Assembly: GCA_008921705.1 (NCBI GenBank)
Contig: VFFE01007015.1
Span: 529,012-593,011 of the forward strand
Direction: 5' to 3'
Source: Burhinus oedicnemus
Taxonomy: Eukaryota; Chordata; Aves; Charadriiformes; Burhinidae
DNA length: 64,000 nucleotides
Part shown: positions 50,083 to 60,606 of the stretch, piece by piece
Numbering within the stretch: the first letter of the stretch is position 1
Layout: every line of letters starts with the position of its first letter
The notes under the pieces: generated by a model
Told to the model about the DNA's origin: nothing
Database searches by the model: none
Seen by the model: only the letters and a program-made list of their open reading frames with translations
Program-made: the position numbers and the translations under genes

Positions 50083-51894
50083 CATCGAATTAGGAAGGCC
50101 AAATTTTGCCTGAAGATGAAACTGGTGAAAGATGTCTAGTACAACAGGGCCTATAAAAAATTTATTAGTAGCAAAAAGTACATCAAGAATAAAGTTGAAC
50201 CACTGCTGAATGAGGCTGATGATGTAGTGATAAGTAAACTACAAAATATGAGCTACAGAAGGTTTCTTCACATAAGCTTTTGCTGGCAAGGTCTGCTCTA
50301 GGGTTTCCCAGGCCTGGAAATCTGGAGGAAGGACAGACAATCCCTAGCAGAATATAATCAAAGTAGTGACTAGTTACGTGTTACACAGGTCAATGCAATC
50401 AGATGTGGTGCATCTAAATGTGCGGACTGAGTTGGTAGATATCACTGTAAGGACTTTTATTCTGTTTGAAAAGCTGTTCATGGTTGGGGAGGTCCTTAAT
50501 GGCTGGAAAAGGACAAACATCTCTCTCAATTTCAAGAGAAAGGAGCCACAGAGTTGTAGGTCAGATCCTATAGCTTTACCTTAGTCTTTGGGAACATTAG
50601 GATATCACACCCATCAAAAAGAAGGGTTCAAAAGAGGACTTAGAAAGCTACAGGCCCTTTAGCCTTACTTCAGTCCTTGGCAAAGTAATGGAACAAGCCA
50701 AATGAAGCAAGTGATTGGGAAAAGCCAGCACAGATTTACCAAAGCCAAATCATGCCTGACTAACCTGATCACCTTCTACAGCAAAGTAACACTTTCTGTC
50801 CACATGGGGAGAGTGGTGGATTTCGTTTACCTGGACTTCAGCAAAGCCCTCAACACCATTTTCCACAGCTTGGTTCCTACTAGACAAACTGGCAAGATAT
50901 AGATTGGATGGGTGGTCTGTGAGATGGGTGGACAATTAGCTAACAGGTCACACACAGAGGGTAGTAATCAGTGTTTTTTACTCAGACTGGCAGCCTGTCA
51001 CAAGTTGCGTCCCAGAAGAATCAATGCTGGGCCCCAGGCTGTTCAACATCTTCATAAATGATCTGGATGATGGGATTGAAAGCACCCTCACCAAGTTTTC
51101 TGATGACATCAAACTGGGTGGTGAGGTGGACATGTCAGAAGGAAGATATCTTACAGAGAGGCCTGAACAAACTGGAAGAGTAAGTTAGCAAGAAGAGTAC
51201 AGAATTTAAGAAAGACAAGCGTAAGGTTCTGCACCTGGGGTGACATAACCAAAGAGCCCAATACAGCCTAGGATCTGTGCGGCTGGGGAGCAGCCCTGCT
51301 GAGAGGGACCTGGGGCTCCTGGTGGACAAGCTGAAAGTGAGTCAGCAGTGTATCACTGTAGCAACAAAGGTAAATCAGATTCTGAGCTGCATCCACAGGG
51401 CCATTACTAATAGAGACACAGACAGAGACATGAGCATCCCACTCTACTCAGTGCTTGTAAGGACACAGCTAGAATAGTGTGTGCAGTTCTGGTCCCCACA
51501 ATTCGGGAAAGATGCAGGCAGACTGGAGAGGGTCCAGAGGAAGGCCACAAAGATGATTAAAGGGCTGGAGAACCTGTCCTCTGAGGAAAGACTGAAGGGG
51601 TGGAGGGGTGGAGGGGTGGAGGCTGTGTCTTCACAAGAAGCCACATGGAGAAGACAAGTAGCAACACAAGTTGCACCAGGAGATGTTTCATCTTGACATA
51701 AGAAATTTTTATACAGTGAGAATAATCAATCACTAGAACAACCTCCCCAGGGATGTGGTAGAATTCCCATCACTGTAGGTTTTCAAGATGTGATTGGACA
51801 CGGTGCTAGGTAATTTCACATAGGCTCCCTTTCCCATGAAAGGTTGGACCAGATGATCTTTTAAGGTCCCTTCCAACCTGGGCTGTTCTATGAT
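50083..51894 (+). mobile_element. CR1 LINE, most of the reverse transcriptase and 3' end
   Basis: Longest CR1 copy in the window. It starts in the linker (ATTAGGAAGGCCAAATTTTG), runs through [20 protein letters not shown] (50702 onward), the palm VYLDFSKALNTIFHS (~50825-50870), LFNIFINDLDDGIE (~51040-51080), FSDDIKLGG (~51093-51120; FADD in the family, both aspartates kept), SSPAERDLGLLVDKLKVSQQ, SVLVRTQLE and [20 protein letters not shown], and ends with CTTCCAACCTGGGCTGTTCTATGAT (51869-51894). A 12-base reiteration (GGTGGAGGG, 51598-51620) lies in the C-terminal part. Stops and frameshifts break it into several frames, so it is inactive. Confidence 0.93.
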
Positions 51895-51898
51895 ATGG

Positions 51899-52696
51899 AG
51901 TAAATCTTCATGGAAGCCATTTCCAGGCACATAAAAAAATTAAAAAGGTGCTTGACTACGGCAGGGGGCATCACCAAGGGCAACTCGTGATTCCCCAGCA
52001 CGATGGTATGCTGTGAGGAAATAACTGGTCTTCTGGGCAAGGAGAGAGAATTGGCTCTCATTTAGTTCGACCTTGCCAAGGGCTTTGTTACAGGCTGCCA
52101 CCACTGTTCTTATAGCCAAAGTGGTAGAGAACTGACCTGAAAGCTGAAAAGTGGAGTATGGACCTTTTGACCTGAAAGGGTTATAGTTAATTGTTCGAGA
52201 TATATATATATATATAGATATACATATATATATATATATGCACACACACTTGTTCCAAGTATATTTGGCAGCTGATTATAAAGGATCATTACTGGAGTCA
52301 ATATTATTTGACATCTTCATAAGAGACCTGGATTATGTGGTACAATGAGCAGAGGCTGAAAGAACTTGGACTCTAGTCTGGAGAAGAGAAGGCTCAGTGG
52401 GGATTTTATCAATGTGTTTAAACAGTTGATGAGAGGGTATGAAAAAGAAGGAACCAGACTCTTCTCAGTAGTGCTCATTACTAGGACAAGAGGCAATGGT
52501 CACGAAACACATGAAATTCCATCTGAAGATGAGAAAACACTTTTACTGTGGGGGTCATTAAACAGTAGAATAGGTTATGCAGAGAAGTTGTAGAATCTCT
52601 ATCTGTGGAGATATTCAAAACCCTGCTGAGCGCAGTCCTCAGCAACCTGTTCTAGCTGACACTGCTTCAGCAGGGGGCTTAGACTGGACAATCTCC
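51899..52696 (+). mobile_element. Second CR1 LINE abutting the first
   Basis: Immediately after the tail of the preceding CR1, sequence restarts at EAISRHIKKLKRCLT-type early RT (TGGAAGCCATTTCCAGGCAC), crosses a diverged palm region, an AT repeat (52199-52240), then GVNIIHLHKRPGL-like sequence at ~52290-52330 (GGAGTCAATATTATTTGACA) and the C-terminal block SLEKRRLSGDFINVFKQLMR (52372 onward), KEGTRLFSVVLITRTRGNGH, and a 3' section to ...GGGCTTAGACTGGACAATCTCC. It is cut at ~52696 by an LTR, so its own tail is absent. More diverged than its neighbour; palm and endonuclease are unusable. Confidence 0.85.
52199..52250. repeat. (AT)n microsatellite with CA tail
   Basis: Two runs of AT dinucleotides separated by AGATATAC, then CACACACAC. 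It lies inside the second CR1 copy. Confidence 0.92.
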
Positions 52697-53267
52697 TTGC
52701 CAATGTTCCCTGTTGCTGAACAGTGCTTGCATAGCGTCAAGCCTTTCTCTTTTTCCCACTCTGTGCCGCACAGTGAGCAGGCTGGGGATGGGCAAGAAAG
52801 TGAGAGGGGCACAAATGGGTCAGCTGACCTAAAATTATCGAAGGGATATTCCGTACAATATGATGTTGTGCTAAGCTATAAAAGTTCAAGGAAAGAAGGA
52901 GGCAATAAGGACATTAGTGGTTATGGTGTCTGTCTTCCCGAGAAACTGTTACATGTGCTGATGTCATGCTTTTCAAGAAGTCATTAAACATCTGCCTGTC
53001 AATTGGAAGCAGTGAATAAATTCTTTTCTTTCTTTTTTATATTTTATTTTATTTTATTTTATTTTATTTTATTTTATTTTATTTTATTTTATTTTATTTT
53101 ATTTTATTTGTTTGTGCATAGTTTTTCCTTCACCTATTAAACTGCTGTTATCTCAGTCTATGAGTCTTTTCGTCTTCCTTCAGTTTTCCCCCTGTTCTAT
53201 GGGGGAGGAGAGTGAGCAAGCAGCTGTGTGAGTGTACGGCTGTTTGCCAGGTTCAACTCAATGCCCA
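52697..53267 (+). mobile_element. 5' LTR of an ERVL-like provirus (family A), 5'-truncated, plus strand
   Basis: Starts mid-U3 at CCCTGTTGCTGAACAG, carries a TATA box (CTATAAAAG, 52875-52883), GTCTGTCTTCCCGAGAAACTG, GCCTGTCAATTGGAAGCAG, an ATTAAA-type signal (CTATTAAACTG, ~53136) and TCTCAGTCTATGAG (family TCTCAACCCACGAG), and ends ...TTCAACTCAATGCCCA at 53267. An ATTTT microsatellite has expanded within it. The U3 start is missing, replaced by the CR1 at its left. Unlike the solo LTRs it is followed by a primer-binding site, so this is a provirus remnant. Confidence 0.85.
53041..53109. repeat. (ATTTT)n microsatellite inside the LTR
   Basis: Nearly fourteen perfect ATTTT units in a row, in the R/U5 part of the LTR. 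Confidence 0.97.
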
Positions 53268-53520
53268 CTTTTTGGCACCCAATGTGGGGCTCAAGGGGCT
53301 CCAGATAATGATAGCCTTGATTGGAGCAGGATAGACTGGATTTGTAGGTACAGTTGCTCAGTTTTTAATTGGCAGGGTCCTGGGTTAGTCACAGGAGTTT
53401 TGTTGAGCATTGGAATGCAGGTCTTATTAGTGGCTGCCTTCAATTGTACAAACATAAGTGTACTACTGCTGTTTGAAATGTTCTGTTATATTCTAGGTGG
53501 CTTCTAACTGCCAGTTCAGA
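53268..53520 (+). mobile_element. Primer-binding site and leader of an ERVL-like provirus
   Basis: Directly after the LTR comes CTTTTTGGCACCCAATGTGGGG. The part TGGCACCCAATGTGGGG (53273-53289) is a tRNA primer-binding site decayed from the TGGCGCCCAACGTGGGG form that I associate with this ERV group. About 230 bases of non-coding leader follow (GATAATGATAGCCTTGATTG, then ...TTTTTAATTGGCAGGG...), stopping near 53510 at ATTCTAGGTGGC. No gag or pol follows, so the provirus is truncated on its 3' side. Confidence 0.75.
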
Positions 53521-55659
53521 CAGATGCAGGTTTCCTCTAAATCCTATGTCTAATTTGTCAGACTCCACATATGTCTGAGATATCATACGGTGTCTCGAAT
53601 GGCGTAAGACAGCTTCATGTGAACAGATGAAGGCATAAAGACTGAATTTAATTTATATTTATTACACATTTTATTAAAATTGTCAAGACTATAGTATATC
53701 TAATGAAACTAATATTAAAATACCACAAGTCATGGTTTTGTATTTCAGTTAAACGTTATGTCCTGGATTCACTTCATCTAACTTCTGCTAGCTAACAGTT
53801 AAGTGTTCAGGGTAAACTAGTCATCTAAGATCTCTTTATGATCCATGAAAAGAAATAGGCATTTCCAGAGGCAGTTATCTCCTTTTAAGATTGATATCTT
53901 ACACATAAGTGAATTGCCCTATGGAGGAGACTGTTTCTGTCCATGAAAGATAAAAAAAGTCTAGCAGACTACTTGCACTGGAGATCTTGGTTTTACATGC
54001 CGGAAGACAGGCAAGATGAATCACCACACATCTTGCTCCTGCCCACTTAACCTTTCTTTCCTTTAGTTTGCCACTGGTAATATGGGAATACACTGATTGA
54101 CTTGCCTGTAACAAATCTTGAGGTGATTTCAAACACACATAAAGGAAAATTATTCATTTGTCTGAAGTTAGGAAAACCTTCTTTAAAATATATGAAGAAT
54201 GATCTTAAGTAAAAAAGCAACTGAACAACAACAACAACAAAAAAACACCAACAACACTAGTGTTGTCCAGAGGGGACAATTTATTTTGCATCATTAAGTT
54301 TAGCAGTTGCCAGTGGACCACAGAAAGAATAGTCAGCTCTCAGCAGTAATATTGTACAGGATAAAATATGTAGCAATTACTCCGTCCACCACTGATGGTT
54401 CTTAATCATGTACAGTCATTAGAATATCTAGCATTTAGTTGGTAGATAAAATACATGATAGGAATATGACTGAAAGAACTCAAAATGTCTTCAAAATATG
54501 AAAACAAATAAGAAGGAAAATTATAGTGCTTCAATACAGCAAATGATAGAAAATGGGTTGCTAATTGAGCTTAGCTATAGCTGTAGAATGTTAGAAAGAC
54601 ATTAGTTTCAGAAAAATTAAAAGAGACAAAAATATGAAAAGAGTAAATCAGATTAGTCAGATAACTTCTACCTTATATATTCTTATTAAATTCTTAGAGA
54701 TTGAGGAGTGGTTTGTATGTGTTAGCTAGTTTTTCTATTAAAGTCAAGACATATTTGGCTTTGATTTCAAAAGAATTAAAATTAAAGAATGAAGGCTAGG
54801 ATTCATCATTTATAGCTTTAGCTACCTGAAAATAGGCTAGTTTTCTTAACTTCATATAAATTATGCAGAACTCCTACCAAAACAGTGTTTTTTAAAAAAT
54901 CTCGTTAAGATTTCTTTTCAAGATGGGATAAATATCACTTGAGAGATACTAATTTCTTTTCAGTGTTCAAAGAAGTAACTTCAGAACACTTAATTAAATA
55001 GATCTCACCTGAAGTACTCATAGCAAACACATAACAAAACAAAATAAAAACAAAACAACAAAAAAAAGCAGAAAAGGGAGATGGAGTTGTTTTGTAACAT
55101 GTATACAGTTTTCTACTTTCTGTCTATAACAATAGTATATTTTGATGTCTGTAGTTTATAGTAATAAATAATGATGGAAAAAGCAAGAGATGTTGGGCGA
55201 TCTGTTTATGTCCCGAAATGAGTGATGTATATGCTAATAAGATATAATTCAGAGATGTACTAGCCAATTAGTATCCATGTTATTGTTGGTCCCAGTGAAG
55301 CCTTATGGAAGCAGCAGTAACGGAAATGGCCTCCTGAGAATGTCCATCTTTTTCCACTGTGGAGTCTTATTGTAGATGACATTGTAATGACTTAGCCTAA
55401 CTGTTATGCCTACATGAAAATCTAAAAAAAAGTCATAATTTCAATGTCAATTACTTGAATAAAAGTTCTCAAACTCTAACAGACTGGCAGCTACTTCAAT
55501 AATACATTCTTCCCCATTTTTAAAATCTGTGGTAGTTTAATATTTAAATGCTCTATTTCATAATTTATTCATGTACTTTATCAAACCTTTAGTTTTCAAA
55601 TTTAATGTTTATATTTCACACACACCAAAGAGGCATCTTTGCTGTGGTTTAAAACTGTA
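53521..55659. other. Unannotated AT-rich intergenic stretch
   Basis: No gene or named repeat recognised. It contains small CAA/CAAA-rich tracts near 54224-54250 and 55028-55070. Confidence 0.5.
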
Positions 55660-56304
55660 GGACACCAGTATAGGTTAGGGGTGGACCTGCTGGAAAGCAA
55701 TTCCGAGGAGAAGGCTCTGCGGGTTCTGGTAGATAGGAAAATATCCATGAGCCAGCAATGTGCCCTTGTCGCCAGGAAGGCCAATGGAATCCGGGGCTGC
55801 ATAGGCAAGAGTGTGACCAGCAGGTCGAGGGAGGTCATTCTCCCCCTCTACTCGGCACTGGTGAGGCCACAACTGGAATACTGTGTCCATTTCTGGGCTC
55901 CCCAGCTCAAGTGGGACAGGGAACTTCTGGAGAGAGTCCAGCATAGGGCAACAAAGATGACTGGGGGATTGGAGCACCTCCCTTATGAGGAAAGGCTGAG
56001 AGAGCTGGGACTCTTTAGCCTGGAGAAGAGAAGGCTGAGGGGAGACCTTCTTCTTGCTTAGAAGTATCTAAAGGGTGAGTTGAAGGAGGATGGAGGCAGA
56101 CTCTTTTCAGGGGTTCCCAGTGACAGGGCGAGGGGCAACGGGCACAAGTTGGAACACAGGAAGTTCCACTCAAACCTAAGAAAAAACTTCTTTATGGTTC
56201 AGGTGACAGAGCACTGGACCAGGCTGCCCAGGGAGGTTGTGGAGTCCCCTTCTCTGGAGATTTTCAAGACCTGCCTGGATGCAGTCCTGAGTAATGTGCT
56301 CTAG
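55660..56304 (+). pseudogene. CR1 ORF2 C-terminal coding remnant, one in-frame stop
   Basis: One frame runs across the whole segment: [92 protein letters not shown], then after a TAG at 56059-56061, [40 protein letters not shown], ending at the natural TAG 56302-56304. Apart from that one stop no frameshift is seen. It lacks the endonuclease and catalytic palm because of truncation, so it is not an active enzyme. Confidence 0.88.
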
Positions 56305-56362
56305 GCATTCCTGCTTTAGCAGGGGAGTTGGACTAGATGATCTCTAGATGTCTTCCAATGCA
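55660..56362 (+). mobile_element. CR1 LINE 3' end, comparatively well preserved
   Basis: 5'-truncated CR1 beginning at CACCAGTATAGGTTAGGGGTGG. It encodes the reverse-transcriptase C-terminal region in a single frame and ends near GATCTCTAGATGTCTTCCAA. The 3' terminus reads CCAATGCACCCAA instead of the CCTTCCAACC...ATTCTATGAT of the other copies, suggesting a different CR1 subfamily. Confidence 0.92.
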
Positions 56363-56735
56363 CCCAAGTATAAGATATGGAGGGACATTTTTTGTTAATT
56401 AGAGAGAAAACCATGAAACTCCTAAGAGTCCAGGACTTTACAGAGTTAACAGATAATGTTTTCTGTCTTAAAGAATATGATCTATTTTTATCCTCTTTTC
56501 TGGACTGGACTGTGTAGTATTCTGACATCCCCCATTCTCTTCAAGTCTTCCTTACCTCCATTTCACGTTGAAGGGAGTTAAATGAAGAACAATTCATTAT
56601 TTTTCTGCTTTTTTCTTTTTTTTTTTACATCAGAAATTTTAATATAAGCCTCAAATCATTGATAACCTCTAATAATTGTAAGTATGAAGAGCTGCTTTCT
56701 CTACACTGCTGCAGTTGTTAACAGCAATGGGATTT
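56363..56735. other. Short unannotated spacer
   Basis: AT-rich sequence between the CR1 and the next LTR; nothing recognised. Confidence 0.5.
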
Positions 56736-57555
56736 TGTCATGGTTTGGGCTGGACTGGCCACTGAGATGAATGACAGGTGCTCTCCCCCACCTCTCTCTC
56801 CAAGGAGAAGAGGGAGAGAGAGAAAGAGACCTATGAGTTTAGAAGAAAACTAAACTACTTAAATGAAATATTCATAAAATAATAAAAAGGAAATAATGAA
56901 ATGTATACAAGATATACAAAACCATATCAAGGTCCCGGGATGACAATCATGTCACCAGCAGGCACTGGGAAAGTCCCAGACTGGACTCAGCAATGGATGG
57001 GAACTGGATTCCATATCTGGATTCAGGAACGCACAGATTGGGATCAAAGGCAGATGAACAGAGTGCTCCACGGACTCTGGCAACTGAAGAAAGAGGACTG
57101 ACCCTTTGATCCCTCAGCTTTTATACTGAGCATGATGCAGATGGGATGGAATACTCTATTGGTCAGTTTGGGGTCACCTGTCCTGTCTGGTCCTCCCCGC
57201 ACGTGTGACCTTTCTACGCTTTTCCGCTTCCAACCCTCCAACAGGGCAAACAGCAAAGTTAGCTGACCTTGGTTATTATAGCAATAAGTATAAGCAAGAG
57301 CCTCTCTGGATACTATTCCTTGGCATAAATTACAGCTAATCAGGTCTTATAACTCTGAAAGTATCTGAATTACAGCTAATCAGGTCTTATAACTCTGAAA
57401 GTATCTGAACAATATGTTGTTAATTTCTGAGAGTTTCAGAGAGTTCATCTAGTTAGAAGAGGCTTAGCTGTAAAGTAAAATTACTGAACAGAAAATTGGC
57501 TCTGTTTTGCCTCACCTCTCTATGCTTTTCTGCTTCTGACTCTTCGGGACAGGCT
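56736..57555 (-). mobile_element. ERV LTR (family B) with internal duplications, minus strand
   Basis: Starts TGTCATGGTTTGGGCTGGAC and parallels the copy at 33051 (AGTTTAGAAGAAAACTAAACTACTT region; TATAAAA in reverse at 57119-57125; ACCTTTCTACGCTTTTCCGCTTCCAACCCTCC). Two differences stand out: a perfect 40-bp tandem duplication at 57328-57407, and after GTTTTGCCTCA (57514) the terminal AACCAGGACA is missing. Instead CCTCTCTATGCTTTTCTGCTTCTGACTC (57515-57542) repeats, with changes, the block at 57208-57240. The true right end is therefore uncertain. Confidence 0.82.
57328..57407. repeat. Perfect 40-bp tandem duplication
   Basis: Copies at 57328-57367 and 57368-57407 are identical base for base, starting AATTACAGCTAATCAGGTCT. 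The related LTR at 33051 has no such duplication at the matching place. Confidence 0.96.
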
Positions 57556-59013
57556 TGGATAAAATTCAAGAGCTCTTACTTAATAATACGTAGCAAAATA
57601 TTTTTTCTACCTGTCTGTCCAGAAACTTGTGAAATTAACTAAAGTAAGGTATCCAAATGCACAATTAATATGAGGAAAGAAAAATACAAGGAAAGAAAAA
57701 CATGATAGCCTTGATTTAACTACCTAAACCTGAGAACATAAGAACTGAGTGCTGTTTACATGTCACAGGTATTCAAGATTTCTGCTTGGGGAAGACTACT
57801 ATAGGATGGGAGATTTGCAGGGGATGAATGCCCTGACTGGAGTGTCAGTTGGTTGCTAGGCTACATAACCTTTGATGTTTGAAAAGGCATCAGGCAACTA
57901 TAGTAAAGCAAATCAATCAAGTCCATTGAATAGGAGTATATTTGATAATAAGTCACTTAAATCTAAATATCTATATGAAGGTTCTGTCTGTCAGCTAGAT
58001 ATCTTAATTCCCATTATAGTGAATGGACATGAGATTTCTTTCATTCAGTCTTAGGCTAAAACAGACATTTTGTGTCATTTGAAATATCACAGGATAACCC
58101 AGCCGGTGTCTAGCTACCTCTCTAGTACATGGAAGTACATCAAAGTACATGAAAGCAACGTATATGAAAGTACATGAAAGTACGTGAAAGTGTGTGGATT
58201 CTGTGTCATACCTACCAGCTTCATTCAGAAGTCTCAGATCCGAGACGTTAAAGATCTGCTTCAGGATGAGTTAAATTTTTCCTTCTGGCTTCACTGAATA
58301 TATCAACTAGGAGATAAACATGAGTATCTAACGACACCTGAAATGCTCTGGGATACTGGGGACAGACAGACAAGGCAGGTTAACAGGGCAGAGGAGACTC
58401 ATGACCTAAGTAGCAACAAGAAGGTTAGTAAAAGACCATAAGGCACCTCAAAGAGTGCTAAATGCCTGTGTAAATAATTCGATCAAAGCCTATGTCTTTC
58501 ATTAGTTTAAAGCATTCACAGGCTCTTAGCTTTTGCTTAGACACCTCTAGGTAGACTTCAATTCTGGTATTTCTTACAATAGTGCTGAATTTTCAAGTTT
58601 CTCCAACCTCTCTATTTTGGAAGCAGTTTGGATAGTGAGGTTTCACATGAATTACTGCTGATCTTGAGAATAACACTTTTTTTTGCCAGTAGCTACTCCT
58701 GCTAAATGTACACATTGCTGATCATGCTAGCTGTGGTCCCATTAATCACCATTAGCTGGTGTGCCATTAGGTGCTTTTGCTAATAGTATTCTTATTTAGC
58801 AGTTCCCACTAACCTGTTTAGTGCTAACTGTCACCATAGTAGTTTACATAATCCCCATGTATACATGTTGCTAACTGTTATTTGTTCTAATTTGTAAACT
58901 CTCAGGTAAAAGTAGCAGTGGACTCCTCATGTGATCTGCTGGTCTATCTTTTATAGTAATTCCCCTTAATATTTTAGAATTAAGTGAAAACACAAATCAG
59001 TTCAGATTCCCTC
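57556..59013. other. Unannotated stretch with a decamer repeat
   Basis: No gene recognised. Parts of 57720-57900 and 58080-58400 are less AT-rich and could be old dispersed repeats that I cannot name. A degenerate decamer array lies near 58128. Confidence 0.5.
58128..58190. repeat. Degenerate (AGTACATGAA)n decamer repeat
   Basis: About six units of AGTACATGAA with substitutions (AGTACATGGA, AGTACATCAA, AGTACATGAA, a GCAACGTATATGAA variant, AGTACATGAA, AGTACGTGAA). Confidence 0.85.
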
Positions 59014-59537
59014 TGTCCTGGTTTCAGCTAAAATAGAATTAATTTTCTTTCTAGTGATGACTGTGTTTTCAGATTTGGTATGAAAGGAATGTCAATAATG
59101 CATATTTTTTAGTTGTTGCTAAGTGATGTTCACATTAGTCAAGGACTTTTGTCAGCTTCCCATAGAAGTTGAGAAGGAGCATAGACAGAACAGTAGAATG
59201 GCCAGTGGAATATTCTGTACCATAGACGTCATGCTCAATATATAGATGGGGGTTGGCTGGGGGGTGGGAATCCACAAGTTCTGCTCAGGTCAGGCTGGGC
59301 AACCAATCTACAGGCGTTGAGAGTGACTAGTGTCGTGTATATTCTTTTATTATTTTTTTTTTCATTTTCTGTTATTGTTCTGTTAAACTGTCTTTATCTC
59401 AACCCACGAGGTTTTGATTTTTTTCCCCTTTCCCTCCATTTTCTCCCTCTTCTCCCTACCCTCCTGGGGGGTGGGGGAAGGGGAGGTCAACGAAAGGCTG
59501 CATGGTCCTAGTTGCTGGATGGGGTTAAATCATGATA
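59014..59537 (+). mobile_element. Solo ERV LTR (family A), plus strand
   Basis: Opens TGTCCTGGTTTCAGCTAAAATAGAATTAA and closes CTAGTTGCTGGATGGGGTTAAATCATGATA. It has TATA-like CAATATATAG (59237-59246), an R region with TGTTAAACTGTCTTTATCTCAACCCACGAG (~59379-59410) and a C-rich U5. Flanks CCCTC (59009-59013) and CCGTC (59538-59542) are a plausible 5-bp target duplication with one mismatch. No internal sequence adjoins, so it is a solo LTR. Confidence 0.88.
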
Positions 59538-60054
59538 CCGTCTCATAACAGCCATATTTCCCAAGCCTCCCAACTAAAAAAAAAAAAGCAAAACAAGAAG
59601 CCCCCAACCCAACCCAAACCCCCCAAAACCCCAAACCCTCCCAGAAAGTCCAAAATTCCAGAATCTTCAGTGCTGCAAGTAATGATGATTCCCTTATCCT
59701 TAGAAAACTGTGCACAGCTGTCACCCATCCTGTGAACAGAATAACTTCAACAAATATAATTTTCTCACGTTAACAAAATAAGTTTTTTAAGAGAAATCCC
59801 TCTAAGCTATTACCATGTAACTGGAAATTAACCTTATCCATTTCATTATAGCCAGTGCCCTAACATTTCACTGGAGGCAGAAATGCTTTTAACCTAGTGG
59901 GATGTTATCTCAGTCTTCATCTGTAAGTAGCAAAACACTAGGTTTATACTATTTCATATATTTTCATTTGCAGGTAGAATAAGTTTTGAAGTAAATGTCC
60001 CTGAGAAAATAATTTTGGAATATACAATATAGGTAAAATTAGTTTGCAGGATGT
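59538..60054. other. Spacer between two LTRs
   Basis: An A-rich then C/A-rich tract (59575-59640) follows the solo LTR; the rest is AT-rich unique sequence with nothing recognised. Confidence 0.5.
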
Positions 60055-60606
60055 ACTGGGCGCAGGTGACAAAGTGTTGACAGTTGGATGCTGCAGAAGT
60101 GGCCTTTGTGAGGAGGACCATGGAGGACCCATACCAGAAAAGATTAATATTTCCTGAAGGACTGCAGCCTCTGGGAAGGACTTACGGTGGAGCAGGGGAA
60201 AAGTGTGAGGAGGAAGGAGTGGCAGAGACAAACTCTTAAGGACTGACCACAACCCCAATTCCCCATGACACCTGCACCACTAGGAGATGAGGAGGAGGTA
60301 GAAGACTTTGGAATGAAGGAGTGATATTGAGCAAGGGGAAAAAGAGGGCGGAGGGAGAGGAGAGGGGGTGTGATGGTTTAGTTTTTGTCTTCACTATCCA
60401 AATCTATTTTATTTGGCAATAAATGAAATTCCTTTTCCTCAAGTGGAGTCCATTTTGCCTGCAGTGGTAATTGTAATTGATCTCCCCGTCTTTATCTCAA
60501 CCCACAAGCATTTTCATCTTATTTTCTCCCCCTGACCTGTTGAGGTACAGCAGTGAGAGAGCAGCTGGGTGGGTGGCTGGAAGCCAGTCAGGGCCAACTC
60601 ACTACA
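60055..60606 (+). mobile_element. ERV LTR (family C), plus strand
   Basis: Contains U3 blocks TTTCCTGAAGGACTGCAGCC, GGAGCAGGGGAAAAGTGTGA and GGCAGAGACAAACTCTTAAG, then GTTTTTGTCTTCACTATCC, an AATAAA polyadenylation signal (~60419-60424), and U5 with GTCTTTATCTCAACCCACAA, TCTCCCCCTGACCTGTTGAG and the terminus GGGCCAACTCACTACA (60606). I recognise these blocks as a bird ERV LTR. Only one or two of the 48-bp units seen at 46244 are present. The 5' boundary is approximate. Confidence 0.78.

Noticed and set aside
51940..52245. Minus-strand 101-codon open frame
   Set aside because: It is formed partly by reading the AT microsatellite, antisense to a CR1 copy.
33051..57555. The two family-B LTRs as ends of one provirus containing the env relic
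   Set aside because: Far too distant, and both are on the minus strand while env is on the plus strand; env has its own, different 3' LTR candidate.
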